The translations under genes and the position numbers were made by a program. Under the pieces are notes generated by a model. It saw nothing but the letters and a program-made list of their open reading frames with translations, made no database searches and was not told the origin of the DNA. Of a stretch of 64,000 bases of DNA, positions 42,564 through 56,418 are shown piece by piece. The stretch comes from Prostheceraeus crozeri. Its lineage: Eukaryota > Platyhelminthes > Polycladida > Euryleptidae. Position 1 is the first letter of the stretch, and every line of letters begins with the position of its first letter. The stretch lies in assembly GCA_907163375.1 (NCBI GenBank), contig CAJQUW010007434.1, positions 124,001-188,000 of the forward strand, given 5' to 3'.

Positions 42564-42858
42564 GTTGACTGTGAATAATGACTTTGAAATGTTTTCTAAT
42601 TCTTAAGTATAAACAAGCAACCAATCAGAATGAACAGCCAATGAATGATGAATATGAAAGTATATATGCAAAGTGACATTCGTGTCATTTCACTCTGTCT
42701 TTGAGGCGTATAAGTGAAGTGTTCTCTAGCGAATTCTGTTATTATTTGAGGCGTACAAGTGAACTGCTCTCTCGTGAATTCCAAATTTGAGACGTATTAT
42801 TTGAGTGAAGTCTCTCTCTTATTGAAGTATCAACCTTAAACTTGATTTCGTTGAAATG
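42564..42858. promoter_or_regulatory. Divergent promoter region with three tandem TTTGAGGCGTA repeats
   Basis: An agtatatatgcaaag TATA-like site (about 42,656) is followed by three imperfect repeats of tttgaggcgtataagtgaag at about 42,701, 42,748 and 42,787. Then comes the start codon ATG at 42,856 with a gtaagt donor right behind it. Confidence 0.5.
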
Positions 42859-45800
42859 GTAAGTTGAAAATTTCTTCACTCATCTCCCTCAAACGTGTGG
42901 CTAATAGCATCTTCCTCAATTTCAGGCATCAACTTCATCACCAACGGCCTCCCTTCTCGAGGAAAGTTTAGAGTTGTTGAGTCAAAGTAGGTTGTAACAA
43001 TACACTGAGACTTGAACAGAGATGATAGAATGATTTCTCTTTCAGGTGATGTGAGTTCCAGCTCAGGACTCTCGCGACAAGGCAACGAGTGGGAATGTGC
43101 CGACTGCGGACATATGTTTACAAGGAAGCACAGTCTCCTTCGACACATCAAACAACGTGTGTGTCAACGCAAAGCGGCGTCAATCTCCGGAGGTGAAGTT
43201 GATTCTGACGATGACATCTCCTTTCCTTGCGATTTGTGCCCTCTTTCTTTTGATAGTCACTTTCAGCGATCTTCGCACAGACTTCAACACACGCATGCAA
43301 ATGATCACTACACCAACGGTACCTCTACCATCTCCCTCATTAATGTTTCACATAATAATTTAGTACGCGACTACTGCATGGAGTCCAATACTCAAATAGT
43401 AGATTTTCCTGAGTGGCTCCTTCAAAATTCTAACATTATCGAAGCGCTCTTCAACAATTTAGACAATTTTAGAATGAAGGCGCTCATCTACCTTAAACTA
43501 AAATATATTAAGATAGATTTTCAAACGGGTCAAGTGACGGAGAGAATACAGTTTCATGTTCCTTCCTCTTCCGCAACCGAAGTTGTAGACTGCGAGTCTT
43601 GGCTAAATTTTCACATTCAATGTTTAAAATCAAATGTAGATAAATTCAATCAACGCGACAGCGCTCTCATTTTTGATGGTGTGGACTCAGCCATATTCAA
43701 AATTTCCCTATTAGAAAGTCATGCAGCTCGAGGCACATTTAAACTACCAAAAACGTTGTATAATAAGAAAGCTGTCATCAATGTCGATTGTAAATCACAG
43801 TGTTTCAAATATGCAGTCCTATCCATCCTTCACTATAATGATATCAACGCGCATCGAGATCGCACCTATAGCTATAGACAGTGGGAGGATGAACTAGACT
43901 TTGAAGGTTGTGATAGTAACAACATGAAAATCAAAGATGTAGAAACGTTCGAAAAACATAATAAGATTAAAATTGTAGTTCACGTGTGGGAGAAGGGGTT
44001 GAAGGGTGCCCGCTATAATTCACGTTCAGCTTGTTATGAACGTGTAGTCAACCTCTTATTAGTAAAATAAGATGATAGCGAGGAATGGCACTACTGTGGT
44101 ATTCCCAAAATCTCTCGCTTGTACACTGACTTGGGGCACTCTAAAAGAGGTGAACATTTTGTATGCGACCGCTGCATCCGCTCCTTTTGGAGTAAAGATA
44201 AATTTGAAACTCAATATGAATGGTGCAAGCGAGGTAAATTACAAATGGAACGCATGCCCAAAGATAAAATATTTTCACATAGGGATAATGGTGACGAATT
44301 AAGTCCCCTGCGTGTCATTTACGCAGACATAGAATGCTACATTGATGATATCATCCACAAGCCAGCAGCCATATCCTGCTATGAAGTATGGCATGACCAC
44401 TTTAGGAATAGACAAAACAAAATGCATACTTGGCAAGGTGAAGATTGCATTTCAAAATTTCTAGAATTTCTCGATAAAGCTGCTAAATTTCAACAATCAT
44501 ATGATTCCCAATTGCAGCGTAAGTCACTACATATGTCAGATGAAGACAAACAGAAGTTTGAAAGTTGCACATCGTGCCCTAAATGTCATAAAACGTTTGA
44601 TGACGATAAAATTAAGAAAGTGCGTGATCATGATCACATCACTGGTAAATTTAGAAACGCACTCTGCTCCAAATGTAACTTTTCACTTTGGTTGAGACGT
44701 CGTGTACTACCCGTCATTTTTCATAACTTTAAGGGCTATGACAGTCATATGCTCATAAAAGGAGGGTTGAGCCAGATGAAATCGTGGCAGTTTAATGTAA
44801 TAGCGCAAACGAGAGAAAAATTCATGGCAATGACAGCAAAAGTACCAGTAGATAAAACTAAAGAAAATAAGACAGTCTTCTTCGAAATAAAATTTTTAGA
44901 TTCATTCCAATTCATGTCAGCGTCACTAGCTTCTCTCGTTCGTAATCTCAAGTTTCTTCCCCATAGTCAAACTTTGAAGAAACACTATCCAAACTTAACG
45001 GATGAAATAATCACTCGCAAAGGAGTCTTTCCCTATGCGTATTTTAGCTCAATGTCTAAACTAAATGAAACAACCTTTCCTTCCATTGACAAATTCCAAA
45101 ACGATTTGACGGGTCAAGATTGTCCAGTAGAAGATTATGAACATGCTCAAGAGGCATGGTTAAAATTTGATTGTAAAACGTTTGGCGATTATATGATCGC
45201 TTACTTAGAATTAGATGTCATTTTGCTGGCTGATGTCTTTCAGGAATTTCGACGAGTGGCATTAGAAGAAGACAAATTAGATCCTGTCCACTTTGTCAGT
45301 CTACCAGCCATGTCCTTTAAATCAGCCTTTAAAATGACTGGTGAGACCATTCATCTCTTACAAGACCCGGAGATGTATAACATATTTGAGCGCGGAATAC
45401 GCGGTGGTCTCACATTTCTAAATAAACATCATATAAAATCTAAAACAGTAGGTGATGATCATATCCACCTAAAGTACTATGACCAAAATAATTTATATGG
45501 CAGTTCACTGTCTAAACCACTACCTCATTCCGAGTTTAGTTGGTTAAATCAAGATGAGCTTGCGTATTACTCCAACCCTTCAAACATTCTGAAGATTCCA
45601 GATGAAGGTGATTGGGGATATTATTTTGAAGTGGATTTGATTTATCCAAATAGTATTAAAAGTAAAACTGCTGATTTCCCACTCGCACCTGAATCTGGTG
45701 AAGTGACTGAAGATATGTTTTCACCATTCATGTCACAATTTCATAATAACTTAACAGAGTGTGGACAGCCAAGGTACAAACCATGCCGCAAACTTTTGCT

Positions 45801-46830
45801 CACCCAATATGATAAGAAAAATTATCTCGTGCACTTCTGCATACTAAAATTCTATTTAGAAATGGGCATGCTTCTAAAGTCAGTTCAACGCATCATCAAA
45901 TTTAGGCAGAAAGCCTTCCTCAAACCATATATTGATAGTAACAGCCAGAAACGTGCACTCGCCCAAAATAATTTTGAAAAAGATTTTTATAAGTATAAGA
46001 ATAATAGTCTATTTGGTAAGACGATGGAGGATGTTAGAAAACGCATGAACTACAAATTAGTCATTGATGATCAAAAATATCACAAATTGACCTCATCACC
46101 TCTTTTCATTGATAGAGACATTATCGATGAGGATCTTGTAGGTGTTAAAATGATAAAATCTGAAGTTGAGTTGTGTAAGCCCATCTATATTGGCCAAGCT
46201 GTACTAGATTACTCTAAGCTTGAAATGTACCAACTCTTTTATAAAATACTAAAACCATGTCCTCTCGTAAAAGAGGTTCGTTTGTTGGGTGGTGATACAG
46301 ATAGTTTCTTCTTAGGTATTACCACTCAAAAAGATTTAAATTTTAATGAAGTAGCTAAGTCATTAGAAAAATATTTCGACACATCTAACTACAATCCCAC
46401 TCATCCACTCTATTCCATACAGAATAAAGCCAAACTTGGTTGTTTTAAGGATGAAACAGCAGGAAAGGAAATAGATGAAATGATTCTCCTCCGTCCTAAA
46501 ATGTATTCCATGAAATTAAAAGAATGTGCAGATAGTATTAAGCGTGCTAAAGGTATATCAAAATCCATTGTTCACAAAATGAAACATCGGTCCTATAAGA
46601 AGGCCTATAAAAATAAAACTATAACGTTTGTCAATATGACAATCTTAAAATCTCAAGTTCATACTGTGAAAACGCACACGTTCAAGAAACGAGCGCTTTC
46701 AGCATGGGAGGATAAGAGGTGTTGGATAGGACATAACATATCTCTTCCACATGGACATCCTGACACAAACATACCTCCACCCAAAAGAATAAAACTCACG
46801 CTACCACATTCAGGAGATGTATTGACATAA
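42856..46830 (+). CDS. Protein-primed family B DNA polymerase gene, left arm (interrupted)
   Basis: The gene starts with a start-codon-only exon (ATG 42,856), a 67-base intron (42,859-42,925), a short exon and a second short intron (42,988-43,046). The first part (to 44,070) has two C2H2 zinc fingers (CADCGHMFTRKHSLLRH and CDLCPLSFDSHFQRSSH) and the family's N-terminal region (VINVDCKSQCFKYAVLSIL). The second part (44,119-46,830) has the exonuclease motif VIYADIECY, FHNFKGYDSHML, the polymerase motifs YYDQNNLYG, KNNSLFGKTMED and catalytic GGDTDSFFLG. This is the Polinton PolB that copies linear genomes from a terminal protein. It is interrupted, with about one break. Confidence 0.92.
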
Positions 46831-47008
46831 TCAACTTTAACTCAGTATTTTGATGTTGCTTTTTGTAGATATACATGGTTGTTTTATGTATCGCATGAGA
46901 TCGTTTCTTCCTTGTGAATATATGCCTACAGTCAGCCCATTTCCCTATATCTGTGAAAAGACTTTTTCATACACATATTTTTATTTCAATAAACATATCA
47001 CAATGACT

Positions 47009-47300
47009 TCACTTTGTTTTCCGAAACACTAAAGTTACGAGGGATTTAGTATCTTTCACATGGATGCACTCTTGTAAACCATTGGTAATTTTGATAGCAA
47101 TAGAGGGTATAGTTTGTTTGACGACGGGGTGATAGAAAAAAGATTCAAACATCTTCTCGACTATTCCATATGAAGCGTCTTTATCATGAATGAAATCACG
47201 TAAAATGTATTCTTTTTTCTCACCAACAGAAATAGGTAGAATCAAATCACTTTGGGGCGATCATATCTTTTTCAAATGACTGTGGAATATTGATTTCCAT
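47009..47300 (-). CDS. Small unknown protein convergent with the polymerase
   Basis: The 78-codon frame (47,009-47,245; related sequence continues to about 47,300) contains LPISVGEKKEYILRDFIHDK and VVKQTIPSIAIKITNG. Its 3' end lies about 180 bases beyond the polymerase end on the other strand. The right arm has the same frame at 51,360-51,596 with two residue changes. Function unknown. Confidence 0.45.
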
Positions 47301-47339
47301 GATGAAGATTTAAACAGTTAGATTCGATGACGAACAAGA

Positions 47340-50300
47340 TTTACTAGTTTGCAAGTTTAACTAAGCGTTATATTATTTGTAAATAAAAGATATAGTTTCG
47401 ACAGTTTACAGATTACAAAATAAAGTTTCAATAGTATTTATGTTAAAAATAAAGTTTAAGCTGTTTGTGTGTTAGAAATAGAATAAAGTTTCAACAGTTT
47501 GTCGATTAAAAATAAAGTTTCAACAGTGTGTACGTTAGAAATAAAGTTTTATCTGTTTGTAAAATGAGATTGTAGGATTTACTAGTTTGCAAGTTAGACT
47601 AAGCATTCTACTATTTGTAAACGAAAGATATAGTTTCAACAGTTTACAGATTAAAAATAAAGTTTCAACAGTGTGTACGTTAGAAATAAAGTTTTAGTCG
47701 TTTGTGCGTTAGAAATAAAGTTTCAACCGTTTACAAGTTAAAAATAAAGTGTCAATAGTGTGTATGTTAAGAATAAAGTTCTATCTGTTTATATGTTAGA
47801 AATAAAAATGAAGGTTCACCAGTTTACAAGTTAAGAATAAAGTTTTATCTGCTTGTATGTCAGAAATGAAATACAGTTTCACCAGTTTACAGATTAAAAA
47901 TAAAGTTTCAATAATGTGTACGTTAGAAATAAAGTTTCAACCGTTTACAAGTTAAAATTAAAGTTTCAATAGTTTACAAGTTAAGATAAAAGATCTTTCT
48001 GCTTGTACGTCAGAAATGAAATAAAGTTTCACCAGTTTAAAAGTTAAGAATAAAGTTTCAATAATGTGTACGTTAGAAACAAAGTTTCAACCGTTTACAA
48101 GTTAAAATTAAAGTTTCAATAGTTTACAAGTTAAGAATAAATTTTATCTGCTTGTATGTTAGAAATGAAATAAAGTTTCACCAGTTTACAAGTTAAAAAT
48201 AAAGTTTCGATAGTGTGTACGTTAGAAATAAAGTTTCAATAGTGTGTATGTTAAGAATAAACTTTTATCTGTTTGTATGTTAGAAATAAAACAAAGTTTC
48301 AACCGCTTACAAGTTAAGAATAAAGTTTCAATAGTTAACACGTTAAAACTAATGTTTCAATAGTGCGTATGTTAAGAATAAAGTTTTATCTGTTTGTATG
48401 TTAGAAATAAAATGAAGTTTCATCAGTTTACAAGTTAAGAATAAAGTTTTATCTGTTTGCATGTTAGAAATGAAACAAAGTTTCAACCGTTAACAAGTTA
48501 AAAATAAAGTTTCAATAGTTTGCAAGTTAAAACTAATGTTTCAATAGTGCGTATGTTAAGAATAAAGTTTTATCTGTTTGTATGTTAGAAATAAAATGAA
48601 GCTTCACCAGTTTACAAGTTAAGAATAAAGTTTTATCAGCTTGTATGTTAGAAATAAAATGAAGCTCCACCAGTTTACAAATTAAAAATAAAGTTTCAAT
48701 AGTGTGTACGTTAGAAATAAAGTTTCAACCGTTTACAAGTTAAAAATAAAGTTTCAACAGTGTCTACGTTAGAAATAAAGTTTTATCTGTTTGTAAAGTA
48801 CGATCGTAGGATTTACTAGTTTGCAAGTTAGACTCAACATTCTACTAGTTGTAAATGAAAAATATCGTTTCAACAGTTTACAGATTAAAATAAAGTTTCA
48901 ATAGTGTGTATGATGGAAATAAAGTTTAAGCGCTTTGTGCGTTAGAAATAAAGTTTCAGCTGTTTACAAGTTAAAAATAAAGTTTCAACAGTGTGTACGT
49001 TAGAAATAAAGTTTTAGGTGTTTATATGTTAGAAACAAAATAAAGTTTCAACCGTTTACAAGTTGAAAAATAAAGTTTCAACAGTGTGTCAACAACGCGT
49101 TTGTCAAGCTTGATTCTATCATGTCAGTACTACACACATTTGATTTACAAAACATGCTTTGAATACTTATACGATGAAGTTCTTACTCTCATTTATTTCT
49201 AACGTACACACTGTTGAAACTTTATTTTTCAACTTGTAAACGGTTGAAACTTTATTTTGTTTCTAACATATAAACAGCTAAAACTTTATTTCTAACGTAC
49301 ACACTGTTAAAACTCTATTTTTAACTTGTAAACGGCTGAAATTTTATTTCTAACGCGATTCTATCATGTCACTACTACACACATTTGATTTACAAAACAT
49401 GCTTTGAATACTCATACGATGAAGTTCTTACTTTTATTTATTTCTAACGTACACACTGTTGAAACTTTATTTTTCAACTTGTAAACGGTTGAAACTTTAT
49501 TTTGTTTCTGACATATAAACAGCTAAAACTTTATTTCCATCATACACACTATTGAAACTTTATTTTAATCTGTAAACTGTTGAAACGATATTTTTCATTT
49601 ACAACTAGTAGAATGTTGAGTCTAACTTGCAAACTAGTAAATCCTACGATCGTACTTTACAAACAGATAAAACTTTATTTCTAACGTAGACACTGTTGAA
49701 ACTTTATTTTTAACTTGTAAACGGTTGAAACTTTATTTCTAACGTACACACTATTGAAACTTTATTTTTAATTTGTAAACTGGTGAAGCTTCATTTTATT
49801 TCTAACATACAAGCTGATAAAACTTTATTCTTAACTTGTAAACTGGTGAAGCTTCATTTTATTTCTAACATACAAACAGATAAAACTTTATTCTTAACAT
49901 ACGCACTATTGAAACATTAGTTTTAACTTGCAAACTATTGAAACTTTATTTTTAACTTGTTAACGGTTGAAACTTTGTTTCATTTCTAACATACAAACAG
50001 ATAAAACTTTATTCTTAACTTGTAAACTGATGAAACTTCATTTTATTTCTAACATACAAACAGATAGAACTTTATTCTTAACATACACACTATTGAAACT
50101 TTATTTCTAACGTACACACTATCGGAACTTTATTTTTAACTTGTAAACTGGTGAAACTTTATTTCATTTCTAACATACAAGCAGATAAAATTTATTTTTA
50201 ACTTTTAAACTGGTGAAACTTCTTTTTATTTCTAATATATAAACAGATAGAACTTTATTCTTAACATACACACTATTGAAACTTTATTCTTAACTTGTAA

Positions 50301-51260
50301 ACTATTGAAACTTTAATTTTAACTTGTAAACGGTTGAAACTTTGTTTCTAACGTACACATTATTGAAACTTTATTCTTAACTTTTAAACTGGCGAAACTT
50401 TATTTCATTTCTGACATACAAGCAGATGAAACTTTATTCTTAACTTGTAAACTGGTGAACCTTCATTTTTATTTCTAACATATAAACAGATAGAGCTTTA
50501 TTCTTAACTTGTAAACTATTGAAACTTTAATTTTAACTTGTAAACGGTTGAAACTTTATTTCTAACGTACACACTATTGAAACTTTTTTTTTAATTTGTA
50601 AACTGGTGAAACTTCATTTTATTTCTAACATACAAACAGATAAAACTTTATTCTTAACATACGCACTATTGAAACTTTGTTTCTAACGTACACACTGTTG
50701 AAACTTTATTTTTAACTTTTAAACTGGTGAAACTGTATTTCATTTCTGACATACAAGCAGATAAAACTTTATTCTTAACTTGAAACTGATGAAACTTCAT
50801 TTTATTTCTAACATATAAACAGATAGAACTTTATTCTTAACATACACACTATTGACACTTTATTTTTAACTTGTAAACGATTGAAACTTTATTTCTAACG
50901 CACAAACGACTAAAACTTTATTTCTAACGTACACACTGTTGAAACTTTATTTTTAATCTGTAAACTGTTGAAACTATATCTTTCGTTTACAAATAGTAGA
51001 ATGCTTAGTCTAACTTGCAAACTAGTAAATCCTACAATCACATTTTACAAACAGACAAAACTTTATTTCTAACGTACACACTGTTGAAACTTTATTTTTA
51101 ATCGACAAACTGTTGAAACTTTATTCTATTTCTAACACACAAACAGCTTAAACTTTATTTTTAACATAAATACTATTGAAACTTTATTTTGTAATCTGTA
51201 AACTGTCGAAACTATATCTTTTATTTACAAATAATAACGCTTAGTTAAACTTGCAAACTA
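47340..51260. repeat. Central AATAAA-rich minisatellite array, palindromic about 49,090-49,205
   Basis: Degenerate units of about 33-36 bases alternate between aaataaagtttcaacagtgt and gtttacaagttaaaaataaa types, roughly 50 on each side. On the left half the AATAAAGTTT words lie on the plus strand, on the right half on the minus strand. The centre is a non-repetitive stretch of about 100 bases (49,090-49,191) that is repeated once more in the right half at about 49,352-49,440. Confidence 0.9.
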
Positions 51261-51299
51261 GTAAATCTTGTTCGTCATCGAATCTAACTGTTTAAATCT

Positions 51300-51596
51300 T
51301 CATCATGGAAATCAATATTCCACAGTCATTTGAAAAAGATATGATCGCCCCAAAGTGATTTGATTCTACCTATTTCTGTTGGTGAGAAAAAAGAATACAT
51401 TTTACGTGATTTCATTCATGATAAAGACGCTTCATATGGAATAGTCGAGAAGATGTTTGAATCTATTTTCTATCATCCCGTCGTCAAACAAACTATACCC
51501 TCTATTGCTATCAAAATTACCAATGGTTTACAAGAGTGCATCCATGTGAAAGATACTAAATCCCTCGTAACTTTACTGTTTCGGAAAACAAAGTGA
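51300..51596 (+). CDS. Small unknown protein, right-arm copy
   Basis: Inverted counterpart of the left-arm gene at 47,009-47,300, almost identical in sequence, and again convergent with the polymerase gene. The main frame is 51,360-51,596. Confidence 0.45.
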
Positions 51597-51879
51597 AGTC
51601 ATTGTGATGTGTTTATTGAAATAAAAATATGTGTATGAAAAAGTCTTTTCACAGATATAGGGAAATGGGCTGACTGTAGGCATATATTCACAAGGAAGAA
51701 ACGATCTCATGCGATGCATAAAACAACCATGTATATCTACAAAAAGCAACATCAAAATACTGAGTTAAAGTTGATTATGTCAATACATCTCCTGAATGTG
51801 GTAGCGTGAGTTTTATTCTTTTGGGTGGAGGTATGTTTGTGTCAGGATGTCCATGTGGAAGAGATGTGTTATGTCCTAT

Positions 51880-54800
51880 CTAACACCTCTTATCCTCCCA
51901 TGCTGAAAGCGCTCGTTTCTTGAACGTGTGCGTTTTCACAGTATGAACTTCAGATTTTAAGATTGTCATATTGACAAACGTTATAGTTTTATTTTTATAG
52001 GCCTTCTTATAGGACCGATGTTTCATTTTGTGAACAATGGATTTTGATATACCTTTAGCACGCTTAATACTATCTGCACATTCTTTTAATTTCATGGAAT
52101 ACATTTTAGGACGGAGGAGAATCATTTCATCTATTTCCTTTCCTGCTGTTTCATCCTTAAAACAACCAAGTTTGGCTTTATTCTGTATGGAATAGAGTGG
52201 ATGAGTGGGATTGTAGTTAGATGTGTCGAAATATTTTTCTAATGACTTAGCTACTTCATTAAAATTTAAATCTTTTTGAGTGGTAATACCTAAGAAGAAA
52301 CTATCTGTATCACCACCCAACAAACGAACCTCTTTTACGAGAGGACATGGTTTTAGTATTTTATAAAAGAGTTGGTACATTTCAAGCTTAGAGTAATCTA
52401 GTACAGCTTGGCCAATATAGATGGGCTTACACAACTCAACTTCAGATTTTATCATTTTAACACCTACAAGATCCTCATCGATGATGTCTCTATCAATGAA
52501 AAGAGGTGATGAGGTCAATTTGTGATATTTTTGTTCATCAACGACTAGTTTGTAGTTCATACGTTTTCTAACATCCTCCATGGTCTTTCCGAAAAGACTG
52601 TTATTCTTATATTTATAAAAATCTTTTTCAAAATTATTTTGGGCGAGTGCACGTTTCTGGCTGTTACTATCAATATATGGTTTGAGGAAGGCTTTCTGTC
52701 TAAATTTGATGATGCGGTGAACTGACTTTAGAAGCATGCCCATTTCTAAATAGAATTTTAGTATGCAGAAGTGCACGAGATAATTTTTCTTATCATATTG
52801 GGTGAGCAAAAGTTTGCGGCATGGTTTGTACCTTGGCTGTCCACACTCTGTTAAGTTATTATGAAATTGTGACATGAATGGTGAAAACATATCTTCAGTC
52901 ACTTCACCAGATTCAGGTGCGAGTGGGAAATCAGCAGTTTTATTTTTAATACTATTTGGATAAATCAAATCCACTTCAAAATAATATCCCCAATCACCTT
53001 CATCTGGAATCTTCAGAATGTTTGAAGGGTTGGAGTAATACGCAAGCTCATCTTGATTTAACCAACTAAACTCGGAATGAGGTAGTGGTTTAGACAGTGA
53101 ACTGCCATATAAATTATTTTGGTCATAGTACTTTAGGTGGATATGATCATCACCTACTGTTTTAGATTTTATATGATGTTTATTTAGAAATGTGAGACCA
53201 CCGCGTATTCCGCGCTCAAATATGTTATACATCTCCGGGTCTTGTAAGAGATGAATGGTCTCACCAGTCATTTTAAAGGCTGATTTAAAGGACATGGCTG
53301 GTAGACTGACAAAGTGGACAGGATCTAATTTGTCTTCTTCTAATGCCACTCGTCGAAATTCCTGAAAGACATCAGCCAGCAAAATGACATCTAATTCTAA
53401 GTAAGCGATCATATAATCGCCAAACGTTTTACAATCAAATTTTAACCATGCCTCTTGAGCATGTTCATAATCTTCTACTGGACAATCTTGACCCGTCAAA
53501 TCGTTTTGGAATTTGTCAATGGAAGGAAGGGTTGTTTCATTTAGTTTAGACATTGAGCTAAAATACGCATAGGGAAAGACTCCTTTGCGAGTGATTATTT
53601 CATCCGTTAAGTTTGGATAGTGTTTCTTCAAAGTTTGACTATGGGGAAGAAACTTGAGATTACGAACGAGAGAAGCTAGTGACGCTGACATGAATTGGAA
53701 TGAATCTAAAAATTTTATTTCGAAGAAGACTGTCTTATTTTCTTTAGTTTTATCTACTGGTACTTTTGCTGTCATTGCCATGAATTTTTCTCTCGTTTGC
53801 GCTATTACATTAAACTGCCACGATTTCATCTGGCTCAACCCTCCTTTTATGAGCATATGACTGTCATAGCCCTTAAAGTTATGAAAAATGACGGGTAGTA
53901 CACGACGTCTCAACCTAAGTGAAAAGTTACATTTGGAGCAGAGTGCGTTTCTAAATTTACCAGTGATGTGATCATGATCACGCACTTTCTTAATTTTATC
54001 ATCATCAAACGTTTTATGACATTTAGGGCACGATGTGCAACTTTCAAATTTCTGTTTGTCTTCATCTGACATATGTAGTGACTTACGCTGCAATTGGGAA
54101 TCATATGATTGTTGAAATTTAGCAGCTTTATCGAGAAATTCTAGAAATTTTGAAATGCAATCTTCACCTTGCCAAGTATGCATTTTGTTTTGTCTATTCC
54201 TAAAGTGGTCATGCCATACTTCATAGCAGGATATGGCTGCTGGCTTGTGGATGATATCATCAATGTAGCATTCTGTCTGCGTAAATGACACGCAGGGGAC
54301 TTAATTCGTCACCATTATCCCTATGTGAAAATATTTTATCTTTGGGCATGCGTTCCATTTGTAATTTACCTCGCTTGCACCATTCATAGTGAGTTTCAAA
54401 TTTATCTTTACTCCAAAAGGAGCGGATGCAGCGGTCGCATACAAAATGTTCACCTCTTTTAGAGTGCCCCAAGTCAGTGTACAAGCGAGAGATTTTGGGA
54501 ATACCACAGTAGTGCCATTCCTCGCTATCATCTTATTTTACTAATAAGAGGTTGACTACACGTTCATAACAAGCTGAACGTGAATTATAGCGGGCACCCT
54601 TCAACCCCTTCTCCCACACGTGAACTACAATTTTAATCTTATTATGTTTTTCGAACGTTTCTACATCTTTGATTTTCATGTTGTTATTATCACAACCTTC
54701 AAAGTCTAGTTCATCCTCCCACTGTCTATAGCTATAGGTGCGATCTCGATGCGCGTTGATATCATTATAGTGAAGGATGGATAGGACTGCATATTTGAAA

Positions 54801-55459
54801 CACTGTGATTTACAATCGACATTGATGACAGCTTTCTTATTATACAACGTTTTTGGTAGTTTAAATGTGCCTCGAGCTGCATGACTTTCTAATAGGGAAA
54901 TTTTGAATATGGCTGAGTCCACACCATCAAAAATGAGAGCGCTGTCGCGTTGATTGAATTTATCTACATTTGATTTTAAACATTGAATGTGAAAATTTAG
55001 CCAAGACTCGCAGTCTACAACTTCGGTTGCGGAAGAGGAAGGAACATGAAACTGTATTCTCTCCGTCACTTGACCCGTTTGAAAATCTATCTTAATATAT
55101 TTTAGTTTAAGGTAGATGAGCGCCTTCATTCTAAAATTGTCTAAATTGTTGAAGAGCGCTTCGATAATGTTAGAATTTTGAAGGAGCCACTCAGGAAAAT
55201 CTACTATTTGAGTATTGGACTCCATGCAGTAGTCGCGTACTAAATTATTATGTGAAACATTAATGAGGGAGATGGTAGAGGTACCGTTGGTGTAGTGATC
55301 ATTTGCATGCGTGTGTTGAAGTCTGTGCGAAGATCGCTGAAAGTGACTATCAAAAGAAAGAGGGCACAAATCGCAAGGAAAGGAGATGTCATCGTCAGAA
55401 TCAACTTCACCTCCGGAGATTGACGTCTCAAATTTGGAATTCACGAGAGAGCAGTTCAC
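51880..55459 (-). CDS. Protein-primed family B DNA polymerase, right-arm copy (broken)
   Basis: Inverted counterpart of the left-arm polymerase with the same motifs (exonuclease, KNNSLFGKTMED, GGDTDSFFLG). Over about 800 shared residues the two copies differ at roughly half a dozen positions. This copy looks broken, with about two or three breaks. It reads towards the palindrome centre, as the left copy does. Confidence 0.9.
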
Positions 55460-55609
55460 TTATACGCCTCAAAGACAGAGTGAAATGACACGAATGTCAC
55501 TTTGCATATATACTTTCATATTCATCATTCATTGGCTGTTCATTCTGATTGGTTGCTTGTTTATACTTAAGAATTAGAAAACATTTCAAAGTCATTATTC
55601 ACAGTCAAC

Positions 55610-56065
55610 ATGACAAGCCCTCCAAAAACACCGAACACAAAATTGGAGTTCTCTTCTCCATGCTCATCGCCAAAGGCGCTCGTTGCACCAAACGCTCCAA
55701 CGAAGGGGAAGGTGGAGAAATTATACCGACTCGACAACATTAGAAAGCTTTCATTACCAGCGGATGACGAAGAGGAGAGTGTATGTGAGAAGGAGTGTCC
55801 CGACCTAACAGGCATACGATGGAAGTATCTGCAGTACGATACTGATGATGTGATGGAGATCACCAGCACCAAATTCCTCCATCAATTATGGGAATGGTAC
55901 ACCCCTAACTCCCAGCCACGAACTATGGCGGAGTGGGAGTACATCGACAAAGTGAGGCTCGCGGTAGAAGAACGATTGAAGCAAGTGAACTGTTTTTGTG
56001 ATCTGTGTGAAGGCAGACTCTGGGACGATATTGACGATGAAGACCTTTTGAAATACATGCCATAA
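55610..56065 (+). CDS. Unknown acidic protein, right-arm copy
   Basis: Identical in sequence to the product of 42,108-42,563. It keeps the CFCDLC motif and the acidic middle, and its divergent position relative to the polymerase is also kept. Confidence 0.65.
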   Translation: MTSPPKTPNTKLEFSSPCSSPKALVAPNAPTKGKVEKLYRLDNIRKLSLPADDEEESVCEKECPDLTGIRWKYLQYDTDDVMEITSTKFLHQLWEWYTPNSQPRTMAEWEYIDKVRLAVEERLKQVNCFCDLCEGRLWDDIDDEDLLKYMP

Positions 56066-56418
56066 TAAATTTTTATTTCGTATTATCTTTGCTTTCATAC
56101 TGACGTACTTGAATGGGGCTTCAGTGGATGATTTAACCATGTATACTTTTTCATTTGGAAATAGTAGCACGCTTAGTTTAACTTGTAAATCTTATAACAT
56201 TTCATATGGGTGATGATGGTAGTTGAAATAGTGTTAAATAAAATTCAGATAGCTTACACTTCTGATACAGGGATAGCAATCGACTGCGATCCATGTGTAA
56301 AGAGCTTGTTAGACTACGGATGGGCTTAAGTGGATGATTTAACCATGTATACTTTTTCATTTGGAAATAGTAGCACGCTTAGTCTAACTTGTAAATCTTA
56401 TAACATTTCATATGGGCG

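Noticed and set aside
47340-51260. Centromeric or telomeric satellite
   Set aside because: The array is confined inside element C, is mirror-symmetric with it, and ends where the element's genes begin.
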